A DNA stretch of 31,403 bases, taken from Priapulus caudatus. Lineage: Eukaryota; Priapulida; Priapulimorpha; Priapulimorphida; Priapulidae. The translations under genes and the position numbers were made by a program. Under the pieces are notes generated by a model. The model was not told where the DNA came from. It did not search any database and saw nothing but the letters and a program-made list of their open reading frames with translations. Below, in pieces: positions 24,856 through 30,041 of the stretch. Numbering within the stretch: the stretch's first letter is position 1; each line of letters begins with the position of its first letter. The stretch spans positions 90,994 through 122,396 of the forward strand of contig NW_014577295.1 of NCBI RefSeq assembly GCF_000485595.1, in the 5' to 3' direction.

Positions 24856-25723
24856 CGAGAGAGGGAGATGACGAGAGCGAGACGAGAGCGACGAGAGAGA
24901 GAGAGAGCGAGCGAGAGAAGAGCAGCAGCGCGAGCGAGAGAAGACGAGCGAGAGAGAGAGGAGAGAGAGACGCCGCGAGAGCGAAGAGAGAGAGAGAGGC
25001 GCGAGAGAGAGAGAGAGAGAGAGAGCTGTGTGTGTGTGAGAGAGAGAGCGAGAGGACGGATGAAAGGATAGACGGCAGCAGAGCGTCCCGTTGCGCAATC
25101 ATGCATGTACGCGGGTAGCGCGATCACTGTGTGAGTGGATGTACAGACGCGTAGCCTGGAGGCTAGGCGACCGGTTCCGGACGCGTAGCCACTGCGTAAA
25201 TATATAGACTATATATTTATGTGTCAGTGTGCAGCAGCTAGCGTGCGGCGGCCAGCGTGTGACAGTGTGTTGCAGATGAGCATTTGGACGGCATTTACAG
25301 GAAATTGTCGGCAATAATAGGTGAAAGAGAGTAAAGAAACATTAAGACTTTGGTAGTAAATACATTTCGTATTTATTTTGAAACGCTCCAAGTGCCTGTG
25401 CGTAGAGCCACGAGTCAGGACAAGACTCAAAGTTAATTCCTCATGAAGTAGCGACCAAGTTATTCATACAATGTGGCTACCATTAACTGTAACAGTACTA
25501 ACAGCTGAGCTAAGCGGACTGTACAAAAAATAAGAAAGTACAACTGTCGTCCATACCGAAACGAATCCTTGTCAACGCCGGCTGAGAAGTTTTTCACGAC
25601 CACTTCGTTGCTACCGGTCTTTAACGTGGCCTTTACAACCCTGCAAACCTCAGCGCGATCCTGATAGACAACAACGCTATTCAACGGGCACTTTGCCACA
25701 TCAAATACTGGATTTGTCGGCAT
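6545..25723 (-). CDS. DUF4140/DUF4139 domain protein (F37C4.5-like), whole spliced gene
   Basis: Spliced gene of 14 coding exons: 25557-25723, 23304-23390, 22690-22819, 20549-20629, 20093-20214, 19840-19969, 19348-19496, one of three cassette exons (17416-17557, 15078-15225 or 13521-13653), 11535-11612, 10879-11040, 10382-10504, 9841-9951, 9201-9341, 6545-6616. Every junction is GT-AG and the phases agree, giving 564 aa with the first cassette (566 or 561 with the others). The N-terminal part (about 1-100) matches DUF4140, about 86-190 is a charged coiled coil, and about 197-564 matches DUF4139. Seen hallmarks are SYVVFGASWTPKYDVRV, EDWTDAKLSLSTAMPSVGG and FEYVCIPK. The start is secure: A at -3 and an in-frame TAA 9 nt upstream. 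The family occurs in animals, fungi and bacteria (MuiA-like), and its molecular function is unknown. No signal peptide or membrane segment is visible, so it is probably cytosolic (inference). Confidence 0.93.
6812..9172. repeat. 28-bp minisatellite in the last intron, about 75-80 copies
   Basis: The unit contains CCCCAGCCTGCCTCCCCCAT then CAACCACT. It fills most of the 6617-9200 intron and is interrupted by a MITE at 8953-9132, after which a last decayed part continues to 9172. Units carry many single-base changes and indels. The C-rich strand is plus, so the gene's own transcript is G-rich here. Long Pro/Ser/His open frames on the plus strand are repeat artefacts. Confidence 0.93.
8953..9132. 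mobile_element. 180-bp MITE inserted in the minisatellite, TA target duplication
   Basis: Inverted ends TAAGCTGGGTTTACACTGCC (left) and TAAAGCTGGTTTTACACTGC (right, reverse complement), then CAAC and a CGAATTGCC motif in both arms. It is flanked by TA and lies inside the 28-bp array, so it is younger than the array. The TA duplication points to a Tc1/mariner-type transposase (inference). Confidence 0.8.
9201..9341 (-). CDS. DUF4139 gene exon 13
   Basis: 141 bp, 47 residues, VTLLEPVLPRENRKAEDTK, an Asn/Lys-rich loop, then IEWERTVKPGEAETFTLK. The 'V-x-W-x-x-x-L/V-x-P-G-E-x-x-x-F-x-L' end is family-typical. Donor AAG|GTGAGA leads into the intron that carries the 28-bp minisatellite. Confidence 0.94.
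9403..9443. mobile_element. Hairpin MITE, family B copy 1
   Basis: GTCAGGGGTAAATAATGACA is followed by an inverted AATTTTTGTCATTATTCACC. The same stem recurs at 16250-16294 and 16429-16487. It sits in the intron between exons 12 and 13. Confidence 0.65.
9841..9951 (-). CDS. DUF4139 gene exon 12
   Basis: 111 bp, 37 residues, VSHVTHQQDVTVKNTREQAI then NITVEEQLPRSVEEKIK. The 'V-K-N-x-R/K-x-x-x-I-x-x-x-E-Q-x-P-x-S' pattern is typical of the DUF4139 C-terminus. Acceptor CCACTAG, donor AAG|GTGACA. Confidence 0.95.
9952..10381. other. Intron 11 of the DUF4139 gene, no other feature seen
   Basis: Intron between exons 11 and 12. Open frames on the minus strand here lack splice or homology support. 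Confidence 0.6.
10382..10504 (-). CDS. DUF4139 gene exon 11
   Basis: 123 bp, 41 residues, SQLKSVSPSEEFTCFLGVDP then AIRITYPPEHKF. The 'SPxEEFxxxLGVDPxxxxxY' motif is conserved in DUF4139. The chosen acceptor TTCTAG at 10505-10506 keeps SQLK; a later AG in TGAAG would drop four residues in frame. Confidence 0.94.
10606..10639. repeat. TTA microsatellite
   Basis: About 11 copies of TTA in the intron between exons 10 and 11 (10505-10878). Nothing else is seen in that intron. Confidence 0.9.
10879..11040 (-). CDS. DUF4139 gene exon 10
   Basis: 162 bp, phase 0 to 0, 54 residues. Contains VTIGLIDLEPTFEYVCIPK, then AFYKARVKNTSVYALLAGPS and NIFLDNNFIAK, the core C-terminal DUF4139 signature (YVxxPK, N-x-S-x-Y-x-L-L-x-G). 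Acceptor CATCGTTGCAG, donor AAG|GTTTGC. Confidence 0.96.
11041..11534. other. Intron 9 of the DUF4139 gene, no other feature seen
   Basis: AT-rich intron between exons 9 and 10 without a recognisable element. Confidence 0.6.
11535..11612 (-). CDS. DUF4139 gene exon 9
   Basis: 78 bp, phase 0 to 0, 26 residues: VTEGVTSTTFEIARPSTIPC then DNTGHK. This matches the conserved DUF4139 strand 'STTFxIxRPxTIPSDNxxHKV'. Acceptor TTTAAAG, donor AAG|GTATGC. It accepts any of the three cassette exons, which all end in phase 0. Confidence 0.94.
12104..12452. mobile_element. Nested CpG-rich foldback MITEs (GCCGGCCGGC family)
   Basis: The module GTGGACACACTACGCGATTT, followed by CATGCGATCGAGCCGGCCGG, occurs intact or in part at about 12107, 12168, 12270 and 12361, and inverted at 12403-12450. 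The outer ends face each other as terminal inverted repeats. The rightmost pair (12361-12450) is close to a perfect hairpin. It lies in the intron between exons 8C and 9. Confidence 0.75.
13116..13223. repeat. TG/CG minisatellite, about 12-bp unit
   Basis: Repeats of GCGCTGGTGCGT and GCGTTTGTGCAT, flanked by short TG runs, about 300 bp downstream of cassette exon 8C on the gene's strand. Confidence 0.85.
13521..13653 (-). CDS. DUF4139 gene exon 8C (candidate cassette, Ala/Pro/Met-rich linker)
   Basis: 133 bp (1 mod 3), phase 2 in, phase 0 out. Acceptor CATTTCGTCCAG, donor CAG|GTATAC. Encodes RAAPPGVAYMASPVMMSADA, then a proline run and LLAMEAPSAQ. The Ala/Pro/Met-rich linker is the type often seen at this point in the family. 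A hydrophobic open frame on the same strand overlaps it out of phase but has no splice support. Confidence 0.7.
13654..14769. other. Intron DNA between cassettes 8B and 8C, no further exon recognised
   Basis: Contains short hydrophobic open frames on the minus strand without splice support and nothing recognisable as a repeat. Confidence 0.45.
14770..14865. mobile_element. Hairpin MITE, family A copy 2
   Basis: Ends AACAGGAGTATCATAATATA (left) and AGCAGGAGTGCATAATGATA (right, reverse complement), with an inner AGAATATT pair. It is longer and more diverged than copy 1. Confidence 0.6.
15078..15225 (-). CDS. DUF4139 gene exon 8B (candidate cassette, charged helical linker)
   Basis: 148 bp (1 mod 3) from acceptor ATCTTTGTAG; an alternative acceptor ATTCAG would start it at 15207 and keep the same phase. 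Enters in phase 2, leaves in phase 0 at GAG|GTGGGT. Encodes PRKRFSVIPTFGSSVE, a K/E/R/Q-rich helix (VIEKKIERERDRRQLQQ) and the ending LEVASAE. The ending resembles those of cassettes 8A and 8C. It is less certain than 8A because the composition is simple and the acceptor is ambiguous. Confidence 0.55.
15751..16146. mobile_element. hAT-like MITE, 396 bp, 8-bp target duplication
   Basis: 15-bp perfect terminal inverted repeats TAGGGCTGTAACGAT. Flanks are CTCATTAT (15743-15750) and CTCATTAC (16147-16154), a 7/8 match and so an 8-bp target duplication as made by hAT transposases. The inside holds CTCGATTCGAT repeats and no transposase frame, so it is non-autonomous. Confidence 0.82.
16250..16294. 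mobile_element. Hairpin MITE, family B copy 2
   Basis: Inverted arms CAGGGGTTATTACAATAATG and CAGGGGTTAACAATGACA (right, reverse complement) around ACAAATTTGT. Nearly the whole 45 bp is stem. Confidence 0.7.
16429..16487. mobile_element. Hairpin MITE, family B copy 3
   Basis: Begins CAGGGGTGAATAACGACA and ends with an inverted copy. It is flanked by the direct repeat GTAAGAC at 16423-16429 and 16487-16493, suggesting a 7-bp target duplication. Confidence 0.65.
16495..17415. other. Intron DNA between 8A and 8B, short CA/CG repeat only
   Basis: Holds a (CGCA)/(CACA) microsatellite at about 17270-17300 and otherwise nothing recognisable. Confidence 0.55.
17416..17557 (-). CDS. DUF4139 gene exon 8A (cassette, Arg/Lys and Met-rich linker)
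   Basis: 142 bp (1 mod 3), enters in phase 2 and leaves in phase 0. Encodes a 47-residue linker beginning RMKRKSMGFSFRSKAP and ending MLDVATVQ. Acceptor CAACTTCAG, donor CAG|GTAGCG. The linker falls where family members usually carry a variable low-complexity stretch between the two halves of DUF4139. It is the first of three interchangeable candidates and the closest to exon 7. Confidence 0.82.
18085..18790. mobile_element. Possible non-autonomous DNA transposon, 706 bp
   Basis: Ends CAGGCATGAAAATGACCGG (left) and CAGGCATGAAAATTTTCCGC (right, reverse complement), flanked on both sides by AAACAG (18079-18084 and 18791-18796). The right end is rich in CGCGGAAA repeats. The inside shows no transposase. 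Confidence 0.55.
19178..19290. repeat. TTA/TTTA low-complexity tract
   Basis: Mixed ATT, TTTAT and poly-T runs in the intron just before exon 7. Bordered by repeats of ATTCCCAT and ATTACCAT. Confidence 0.8.
19348..19496 (-). CDS. DUF4139 gene exon 7 (last constitutive exon before the cassettes)
   Basis: Residues 240-288 plus two bases (CC) of Pro289. It reads LTYYGVITQSTEEDWTDAKL then SLSTAMPSVGGSVDPLETHE, the second hallmark of DUF4139. The end is proline-rich (SPPPAP). Donor CC|GTAAGT, phase 2, so the next exon must start in phase 2. Confidence 0.95.
19840..19969 (-). CDS. DUF4139 gene exon 6 (start of DUF4139)
   Basis: Residues 196(split)-239. Contains the most diagnostic motif of the family, SYVVFGASWTPKYDVRV, after LLEATEDTEVELHV. 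It begins right after acceptor TTTGGGCACAG and ends AAG|GTATAT, phase 0. Confidence 0.95.
20093..20214 (-). CDS. DUF4139 gene exon 5 (coiled coil)
   Basis: Residues 156-195 plus two bases of Arg196. It starts MSQLDSQLEEVTEHVNDTKE, a second coiled-coil stretch, and ends with a short CHGDYSFS segment just before DUF4139. Donor AG|GTACAA, phase 2. Confidence 0.9.
20549..20629 (-). CDS. DUF4139 gene exon 4
   Basis: An 81-bp exon, phase 0 to 0, residues 129-155: SKKGQQWVGDEAWIGGIESF then LRMYDEK. The acceptor is TTTTCCACAG and the donor AAG|GTAAAT. It continues the charged helical region between the two named domains. The upstream intron (20630-22689) carries the retrotransposon relic. Confidence 0.9.
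20810..22404 (+). pseudogene. 5'-truncated, frameshifted non-LTR retrotransposon (reverse transcriptase)
   Basis: Lies antisense in intron 3 of the DUF4139 gene. An upstream piece (20819-21007) has the RT start, with VPMDWEESLIVNLHKGKGD and YRGLKL, and ends at a stop. The main piece reads in another frame from about 21023, with PGRGTSDG, motif A DLEKAFDRVPR, motif B GVHQGSVLSPLLF, motif C YADD, and on to a stop at 22244. A frame change with loss of a few residues separates the pieces at about 21005-21022. A PHD-like C4HC3 finger (21543-21674) follows the thumb region, then LRRNDRAMIRWIC, LRWYGHVQRS and GRPKMSW typical of LINE C-termini. The 3' end near 22404 has AAC repeats in place of poly(A). 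The exact clade is not assigned. Confidence 0.9.
22690..22819 (-). CDS. DUF4139 gene exon 3 (coiled coil)
   Basis: Residues 85(split)-128. Rich in Q, E, K and R with heptad-like leucines (IRQLEKTLQSQQQREQRL...), this is the coiled-coil segment that follows DUF4140 in the family. Acceptor TTTTGCTTTAG, donor GAG|GTTAGC, phase 0. Confidence 0.9.
22892..22967. mobile_element. Foldback element, family C copy 1, 9-bp target duplication
   Basis: Arms begin TAGCTCTAGTACTATAGCCC, then TTGTTGCCACAGG, with one mismatch and an 8-nt loop. It is flanked by perfect 9-bp direct repeats ACCATAACC at 22883-22891 and 22968-22976. Confidence 0.82.
23304..23390 (-). CDS. DUF4139 gene exon 2
   Basis: Residues 56(split)-84 plus two bases of Lys85. 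It reads VEGKGAAVINEVTYKEERV then TDQDSDTDE, which completes the DUF4140 'DSxRVEGxGxAxIxEV' strand begun in exon 1. The acceptor is CTTTTCTCAG. The donor is GTACGT; a second GTACGT 4 nt downstream would leave the wrong phase for exon 3. Confidence 0.92.
23855..23927. mobile_element. Foldback element, family C copy 2, perfect 9-bp target duplication
   Basis: Outer arms TAGCCCTAGAACTATAG and TAGCTCTAGAACTATAG (reverse complement), inner stem CCTCCGC/CGCCGCAG pairing with CCTGCGGCGG. It is flanked exactly by GGTCGGGCT at 23846-23854 and 23928-23936. It is nested within the left arm of the 1.8-kb foldback element. Confidence 0.85.
24078..25055. repeat. ~1-kb GA-rich tract with GTGAGA and TG subarrays
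   Basis: The plus strand is almost pure purine (GA)n with interspersed C. It includes about 14 copies of GAGAGT (24236-24320) and short TG runs at both ends. Arg/Glu (plus) and Leu/Ser (minus) open frames here are repeat artefacts. It forms the core of the foldback element. Confidence 0.95.
25557..25723 (-). CDS. DUF4139 gene exon 1 (start codon, DUF4140 N-terminus)
   Basis: Encodes residues 1-55 plus two bases of Arg56. It begins MPTNPVFDVAKCPLNSVVVY and then QDRAEVCR, the typical DUF4140 beta-strand start in which a tag of hydrophobic residues precedes 'DRAEV'. The ATG at 25723 has A at -3 and an in-frame TAA 9 nt upstream. The donor is CG|GTATGG, phase 2. Confidence 0.93.
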
Positions 25724-25953
25724 TGTTACGTGTTAGCGCTACAAATTATTAGACTTTACTGTCAACACTTCGACCAAAACCCGGACGAGGAAACAATAGA
25801 CTCACAACATGTCTTTTTACTTCGGTTAATAGCATAGTCTGGTAATAGCATAGACAAGCTACGGTGGTACACAGTCTTCGGCAGGTTGGTACCCATCTAC
25901 AGATGGGAAGGGCATTTTCAGCCGCCGCTAGGTATCGCAGCTATCGTTCAGTG

Positions 25954-25965
25954 TTCGCGCCAAAC
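25954..25965 (-). promoter_or_regulatory. E2F-like site upstream of the DUF4139 start
   Basis: On the minus strand this reads GTTTGGCGCGAA, a full match to the E2F core TTTGGCGC, about 230 bp upstream of the ATG. The surrounding 25860-25990 is richer in GC than nearby DNA. Whether it acts as a promoter is inference from motif and position only. Confidence 0.3.
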
Positions 25966-26088
25966 GCAAATCAGCCCATCGGCGTCTTGAAACGTCAAAA
26001 TATATACAGTGTTTTTTTTACAGTGTGTTACAGTGATATATATGCCAGGGCCGGATGCTAATGCGGGGTCTGTAGCATATGTAATAAT
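25966..26088. other. Intergenic spacer upstream of the DUF4139 promoter
   Basis: Short non-coding stretch up to the 641-bp element, including TGTAGCATAT, which also occurs past the right end of that element at about 26778 as CGTAGCATATGC. Confidence 0.4.
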
Positions 26089-26729
26089 GGTTAGGGATAT
26101 TTCTCATAGCTCTCAGCTCCTTTACTCGTTCCACACCTCGCCACCAGATGTAAAAACTCAATAAATAATAATAAATAATAAGATAATAAAACTCAAAATT
26201 CACGGAGGCTATAGCTAAGACATGTGTCTATATGTGTGTATATGTGTCTAAATTTCTAGAATTATAACCCAACTCGTTCGCGAGATATGAGAGTTAGTAC
26301 ACTTTCCTGACGCCCATAGTCGTGCGTATATTAGCCTATGAGCGATACCACGCGCATATATTTGGTAATTAATTAAATTAATCGTGCATCCGTTAACTCA
26401 AAATTCACGGGGATTATAGCTAAGAGTGTCTATATGTATCTAGAATTCTAGAATTATAAGCCAACTCGTTCGCGTGATACACTTTCCTGCCGCCCATAGT
26501 CGTGCGTATATTAGCCTATGAGCGATACCGCGCGGGCATGTTTGCTAATTAATTAATCTAATTGCGCTTCAATAAACTCAATATTCACAGTCTCACAGAG
26601 ATTATAGCGAAGACATGTGTCTATATAAATTTTGAGTTTTATTATCCTATTATTTATTGAGTTTTTACATCTGGTGGCGAGATGTGGAACGAGTAAAGGA
26701 GCTGAGAGCTATGAGAAATATCCCTAACC
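26089..26729. mobile_element. 641-bp long-TIR element (Mutator-like), 9-bp target duplication
   Basis: Ends GGTTAGGGATATTTCTCATA and so on, with nearly identical inverted arms of about 105-115 bp. Flanks TGTAATAAT (26080-26088) and TGTTATAAT (26730-26738) match at 8 of 9 bases. The inside is made of tandem units of about 190-205 bp starting at about 26190, 26397 and 26576 (last partial), each beginning CTCAAAATTCACGG or similar and containing CATAGTCGTGCGTATATTAG. No transposase. Confidence 0.82.
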
Positions 26730-26821
26730 TGTTATAATGGAGCCGCCCTAAACCACGGGCCCCTAAAACCGCGGCGCCCGTAGCATATGCTACTTTTGCT
26801 ATTATTGTTAACCCGGTAATG

Positions 26822-26824
<3 letters not shown>

Positions 26825-26906
<82 letters not shown>
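26825..26906. repeat. TG microsatellite ending in TGCG
   Basis: About 30 TG units and then GCGTGCGTGCG. Confidence 0.95.
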
Positions 26907-27860
26907 AATCATACAGCGTGAGAATCGTTATAAGTTCCCCGTTCACCATGTGGGTGTGCCTTCTCCATTTCCACGCTAATCAAGACCAATGTGATATTGA
27001 AAATTGTCCAAATCAATGTGTTGCAATTCTTGTAATATATAATTATTTTCCCGAATTAATGCATTGAGTATTTAAACATTTGCATTGGGTTATATTATAA
27101 TGCAATGTGTAATTCACGAGAAATAATTATAATTCAACCCATTAAATAAGGTCATTCGGTTGGTAGATAATAGATCTATCTTGGTTAAGTTTTACTCGAT
27201 CAACACGGTTGAGTAAAAATTAACCAAGATAGATATATTATAATTCAATATTTTGAATATTTTGACACGCCAGGTTCAATGTCTTCATTCCATAGCTTAA
27301 TTACTACTTCCATCGTTGATTAGGGACATCAAAAAGTTGTAACTTAATTTCGTTCTATGACACTGGGGCCATATGGTATAGACTTATTTTTTTTATTTTT
27401 TTTATTATTTTCTGGTTTCTGACTATTAATGAATCCCAGCTACCAACGAACGTAGCCCTATAATAAAATCCCAGCTCGCAACGAACGTATAAATAATAAT
27501 TGGACATGTGTTGCCAAAGGTGTCTCCTCGCTTCGTTCACCTAAACTAGACTCTATAACCGAAATGAAGAGACAAGCAATCCATTCTAAAACGAAAGACG
27601 CATCTGATAAGTGTATCACACGGCTACGCAGTCGCAGGAGTTAATTACGTGCTAATTGTAAAACGCCGGCGGTTGACAGAACCATTTAATTGCTAAATAC
27701 GTGTGTAAAATGAAAGTTATAGGTCGGTTCCACGACAACATACGCAAATTTACACGGTATATGTTAACTCGATAACAACATGATAACATATAATTCAGAA
27801 AAAGTATGAATGATGTAATTCAAATTTAATATTAGAAATGTTGAGTGCAAAATATGCGCT
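26907..27860. other. Intergenic DNA, hairpin and a two-copy 35-bp repeat, no gene
   Basis: Holds the 27168-27241 hairpin and two copies of ATCCCAGCT..CAACGAACGTA at about 27433 and 27467. No coding region was recognised. Confidence 0.55.
27168..27241. mobile_element. Hairpin element, about 31-bp arms
   Basis: Arms TAATAGATCTATCTTGGTTA and TAATATATCTATCTTGGTTA (reverse complement), continuing through TTTTTACTC, with a loop of about 12 nt. Confidence 0.7.
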
Positions 27861-27861
27861 A

Positions 27862-28353
27862 CAGTAAAAACCCGCGTATAAGAACATAGATTTTAAGAAC
27901 CTGTTAGGCTAAAATTTCCCATTTAGACCCCTTTACATAAGAACCTGTTTTAGGCTAAGATTTTAAAGTAGGTTCTTAATTCAATGCAGATGAAGACTTA
28001 AAAAGACGAGCTCAACAATACCGATGAATGTGCCAGCACCTTTTTTTGGCACGCTTTTTTTTGCATATTGTTTTGTTTCCTTGGATACATACTGTATCAT
28101 ACAGTATGGTAAGCACTGAAAAACTTACACTGTAGCCCATCATGGGTATTATAATTAGCAAAAATTGCAGTCCTTGTAAGAAAATTTTAACACAATTTGA
28201 ATCAAGTATGAGCTTATACATATTAAAAGTAGAAACAATTAAGAACCTATTTAAGAACCTTTTGAGCCTCATTTTTCAGTAAGCACCATTTATATAAGAA
28301 CATATTGAGGCTAACTTGGAAAAATCTATGTTCTTATACGCGGGTTTTTACTG
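27862..28353. mobile_element. pogo/Tigger-like MITE, 492 bp, TA target duplication
   Basis: Terminal inverted repeats of at least 32 bp, identical at both ends, starting CAGTAAAAACCCGCGTATAA and going on into GAACATAGATTTT. They are flanked by TA (27860-27861 and 28354-28355). The CAG start and TA duplication fit pogo-type elements. Internal TAAGAACCTGTTAGGCTA-like motifs recur. No transposase frame. Confidence 0.82.
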
Positions 28354-28714
28354 TACTGCGATTTCTACTTCTGCTCGCTTGCTCGTATATAGCAATAACA
28401 GCGCATCACTATTACATCTAAATTAACTGATCTACATAGTTATCACAATATTTAGGAATATGTAGTAATTAAACTCTCCACACAATCACGCAGATGAGCT
28501 GATTTTTTCTTATTTCGATCAAAGGTTTTCTGAGAAAATATGCTACAATAATCCCAACAACTACAGCGTTTGAAGCGCTGGTTACCCCGCTTATGCAGAT
28601 ACATAAAATTACCCCAGCACAATAATTAAGAGAGCTCTATTGATTGAATTAATTATGTTTGAAATCTAGACGGTGAAATCAGTAGTAACGCCGGCGAGAC
28701 TATTGACATACCTA

Positions 28715-28777
28715 TACATATATATATATTGTATATATATTGTATATATATATATATATAATATATATATATATATT
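28715..28777. repeat. TA-rich microsatellite
   Basis: (TATATA)n with a few TTGTATAT interruptions, directly left of a MITE; a matching TA run lies on its right side (29028-29039). Confidence 0.9.
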
Positions 28778-29027
28778 ACAGGGCCGTAGCCAGGGGGTCG
28801 AGGGTTCGCACGAACTCCCCCCCCCCAAGCAAAAAAATATATATTTGCAAGAATTTCACCTCAGGTATGCACCAGATTGCTCCATTTTAGTGTAATAATG
28901 GCAAAATCTCCATCGTGCGGACACCCCCTCTCCCACACCCTCCCCCGCTCGGTCGCTTCGCACCCTCACAAATTGCCAAAATTTAAAAACGAACCCCCAC
29001 CCAATATAAAGCTGGCTACGGGCCTGT
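28778..29027. mobile_element. 250-bp MITE with ACAGGCCCGTAGCCAG ends, next to the FMO stop codon
   Basis: Left end ACAGGGCCGTAGCCAG and right end (reverse complement) ACAGGCCCGTAGCCAG, then GGGTTCG in both. It sits within a TA run, so the target duplication cannot be read. It lies 12 bp from the FMO stop codon. Confidence 0.75.
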
Positions 29028-29039
29028 ATATATATATAT

Positions 29040-30041
29040 TCAAATGTTGACCTCGTCTCTGTAAGTGTAGATGTTGTCCACCACTCTTGCTTCGAGTATC
29101 TTAACCTGGCTTTCGCCCACCAACATGTGATCCAATCCCGCGTACGCTATTAAATCTGTGTAGTAGTGTTCAGAACTGAACGTGGTGGCATCGTCCCACC
29201 TGTGCGCATGGTACAGAGTCTTGCCGGCCGCCAGACGGCGCTCATACTCGTCTTCCGTGTCGGCATTCATCGCCTCCTCGCTGGGAAGCTGCAGGGAACC
29301 GTCGAGTATCTTCACTGCGAAAGGAACCTGCGCATAAGCCAAAGTGAAGTCGAAAACGTTGACCATGGCATTAATGAACATCATCGTCTGGTACTTTGTG
29401 TTTATCATGTGCTTGAATAGAGGGCGCACGCGTTTCCCGCCTTTGATGGTTATGCCACACGACTCGTCCAGAAACGGGTAGCTGTGGCGGTAGCCCGTGC
29501 AGTAGATGATAGCGTCGACGTCATCGGCTGAATCTCTGTCGGCAAATCGGATTGCGTTTTCCCCGATGACTTCTGGCCACTTTACGACGATGATGTTTGG
29601 AGGCAGTTTGCCCGCAGCGTATTGTTCTTGTAGTTTCAACCTGTCTGCCTGACCAACGCTTACGATCACGTTTGATGCGTGTCGACCGAGATCGAGAGCT
29701 AGATCGAAAGCACTGGGCCCGCCTCCCAGTATTGTGACGCTTTTACCAGCATACGGCTCCGGGTGGCGGTAGTCGTGACTATGAAGGACAACTCCGCGGA
29801 AATTTTCTATGCTCGCTATAGTCGGGATGTACGGCGTGGAGTAATGCCCCGTGCACACGAACACGGCGTCAAACTCCCCCGTGCGCTCGGCTCCCGTTGT
29901 TGTATTCTTGATCGTTAGTAACCACCTCGGCCGATGGGCGTCGCCACCGTCGATGCGTTTGACAGATGTCACGATGTGCTTCAGATGTATGCGATCACGT
30001 AGGTGGTAATGGTCAGCGTACGACTCAAGGTACTTGTGTAT
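29040..30041 (-). CDS. FMO exon 3 (last exon)
   Basis: 1002 bp including the stop. Begins IHKYLESYADHYHLRDRI, which matches 'YL..YA.HF.L...I', after acceptor GTACGTTACAG. Carries the FMO signature, the NADPH fold and YCTGYRHSYPFL. It ends DEVNI-stop, 12 bp from a MITE, so the 3' UTR must run into that element. Confidence 0.96.
   Translation of the reverse strand: MHKYLESYADHYHLRDRIHLKHIVTSVKRIDGGDAHRPRWLLTIKNTTTGAERTGEFDAVFVCTGHYSTPYIPTIASIENFRGVVLHSHDYRHPEPYAGKSVTILGGGPSAFDLALDLGRHASNVIVSVGQADRLKLQEQYAAGKLPPNIIVVKWPEVIGENAIRFADRDSADDVDAIIYCTGYRHSYPFLDESCGITIKGGKRVRPLFKHMINTKYQTMMFINAMVNVFDFTLAYAQVPFAVKILDGSLQLPSEEAMNADTEDEYERRLAAGKTLYHAHRWDDATTFSSEHYYTDLIAYAGLDHMLVGESQVKILEARVVDNIYTYRDEVNI

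Larger units (their letters stand above)
23593..25400. mobile_element. 1.8-kb foldback transposon with long inverted arms and purine-rich core
   Basis: The left arm (23593-24077) and right arm (25072-25400) are inverted copies. Shared stretches include CACAGGCACTTGG at the ends, CGAAATGTATTTACTACC, AAGTCTTAATGTTTCT, ATGCTCATCTGCAACACAC, CGCACGCTAGCTGCTGCACA and GGACGCTCTGCTG at the inner limit. The left arm is longer because of a 168-bp insertion (about 23771-23938). Flanks TGTAGAGC (23585-23592) and CGTAGAGC (25401-25408) match at 7 of 8 bases, as a target duplication. No transposase frame is present. It sits in intron 2, 1-2 kb upstream of exon 2 on the gene strand. Confidence 0.85.

Noticed and set aside
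24181-25127. Long open frames (up to 305 aa) rich in Ser/Leu or Arg/Glu on both strands
   Set aside because: They are products of the GA/CT simple sequence, which lacks stop codons in several frames at once. No domain or splice context.
28012-28272. 86-aa open frame on the minus strand
   Set aside because: It lies wholly inside the pogo-like MITE and shows no transposase or other domain.
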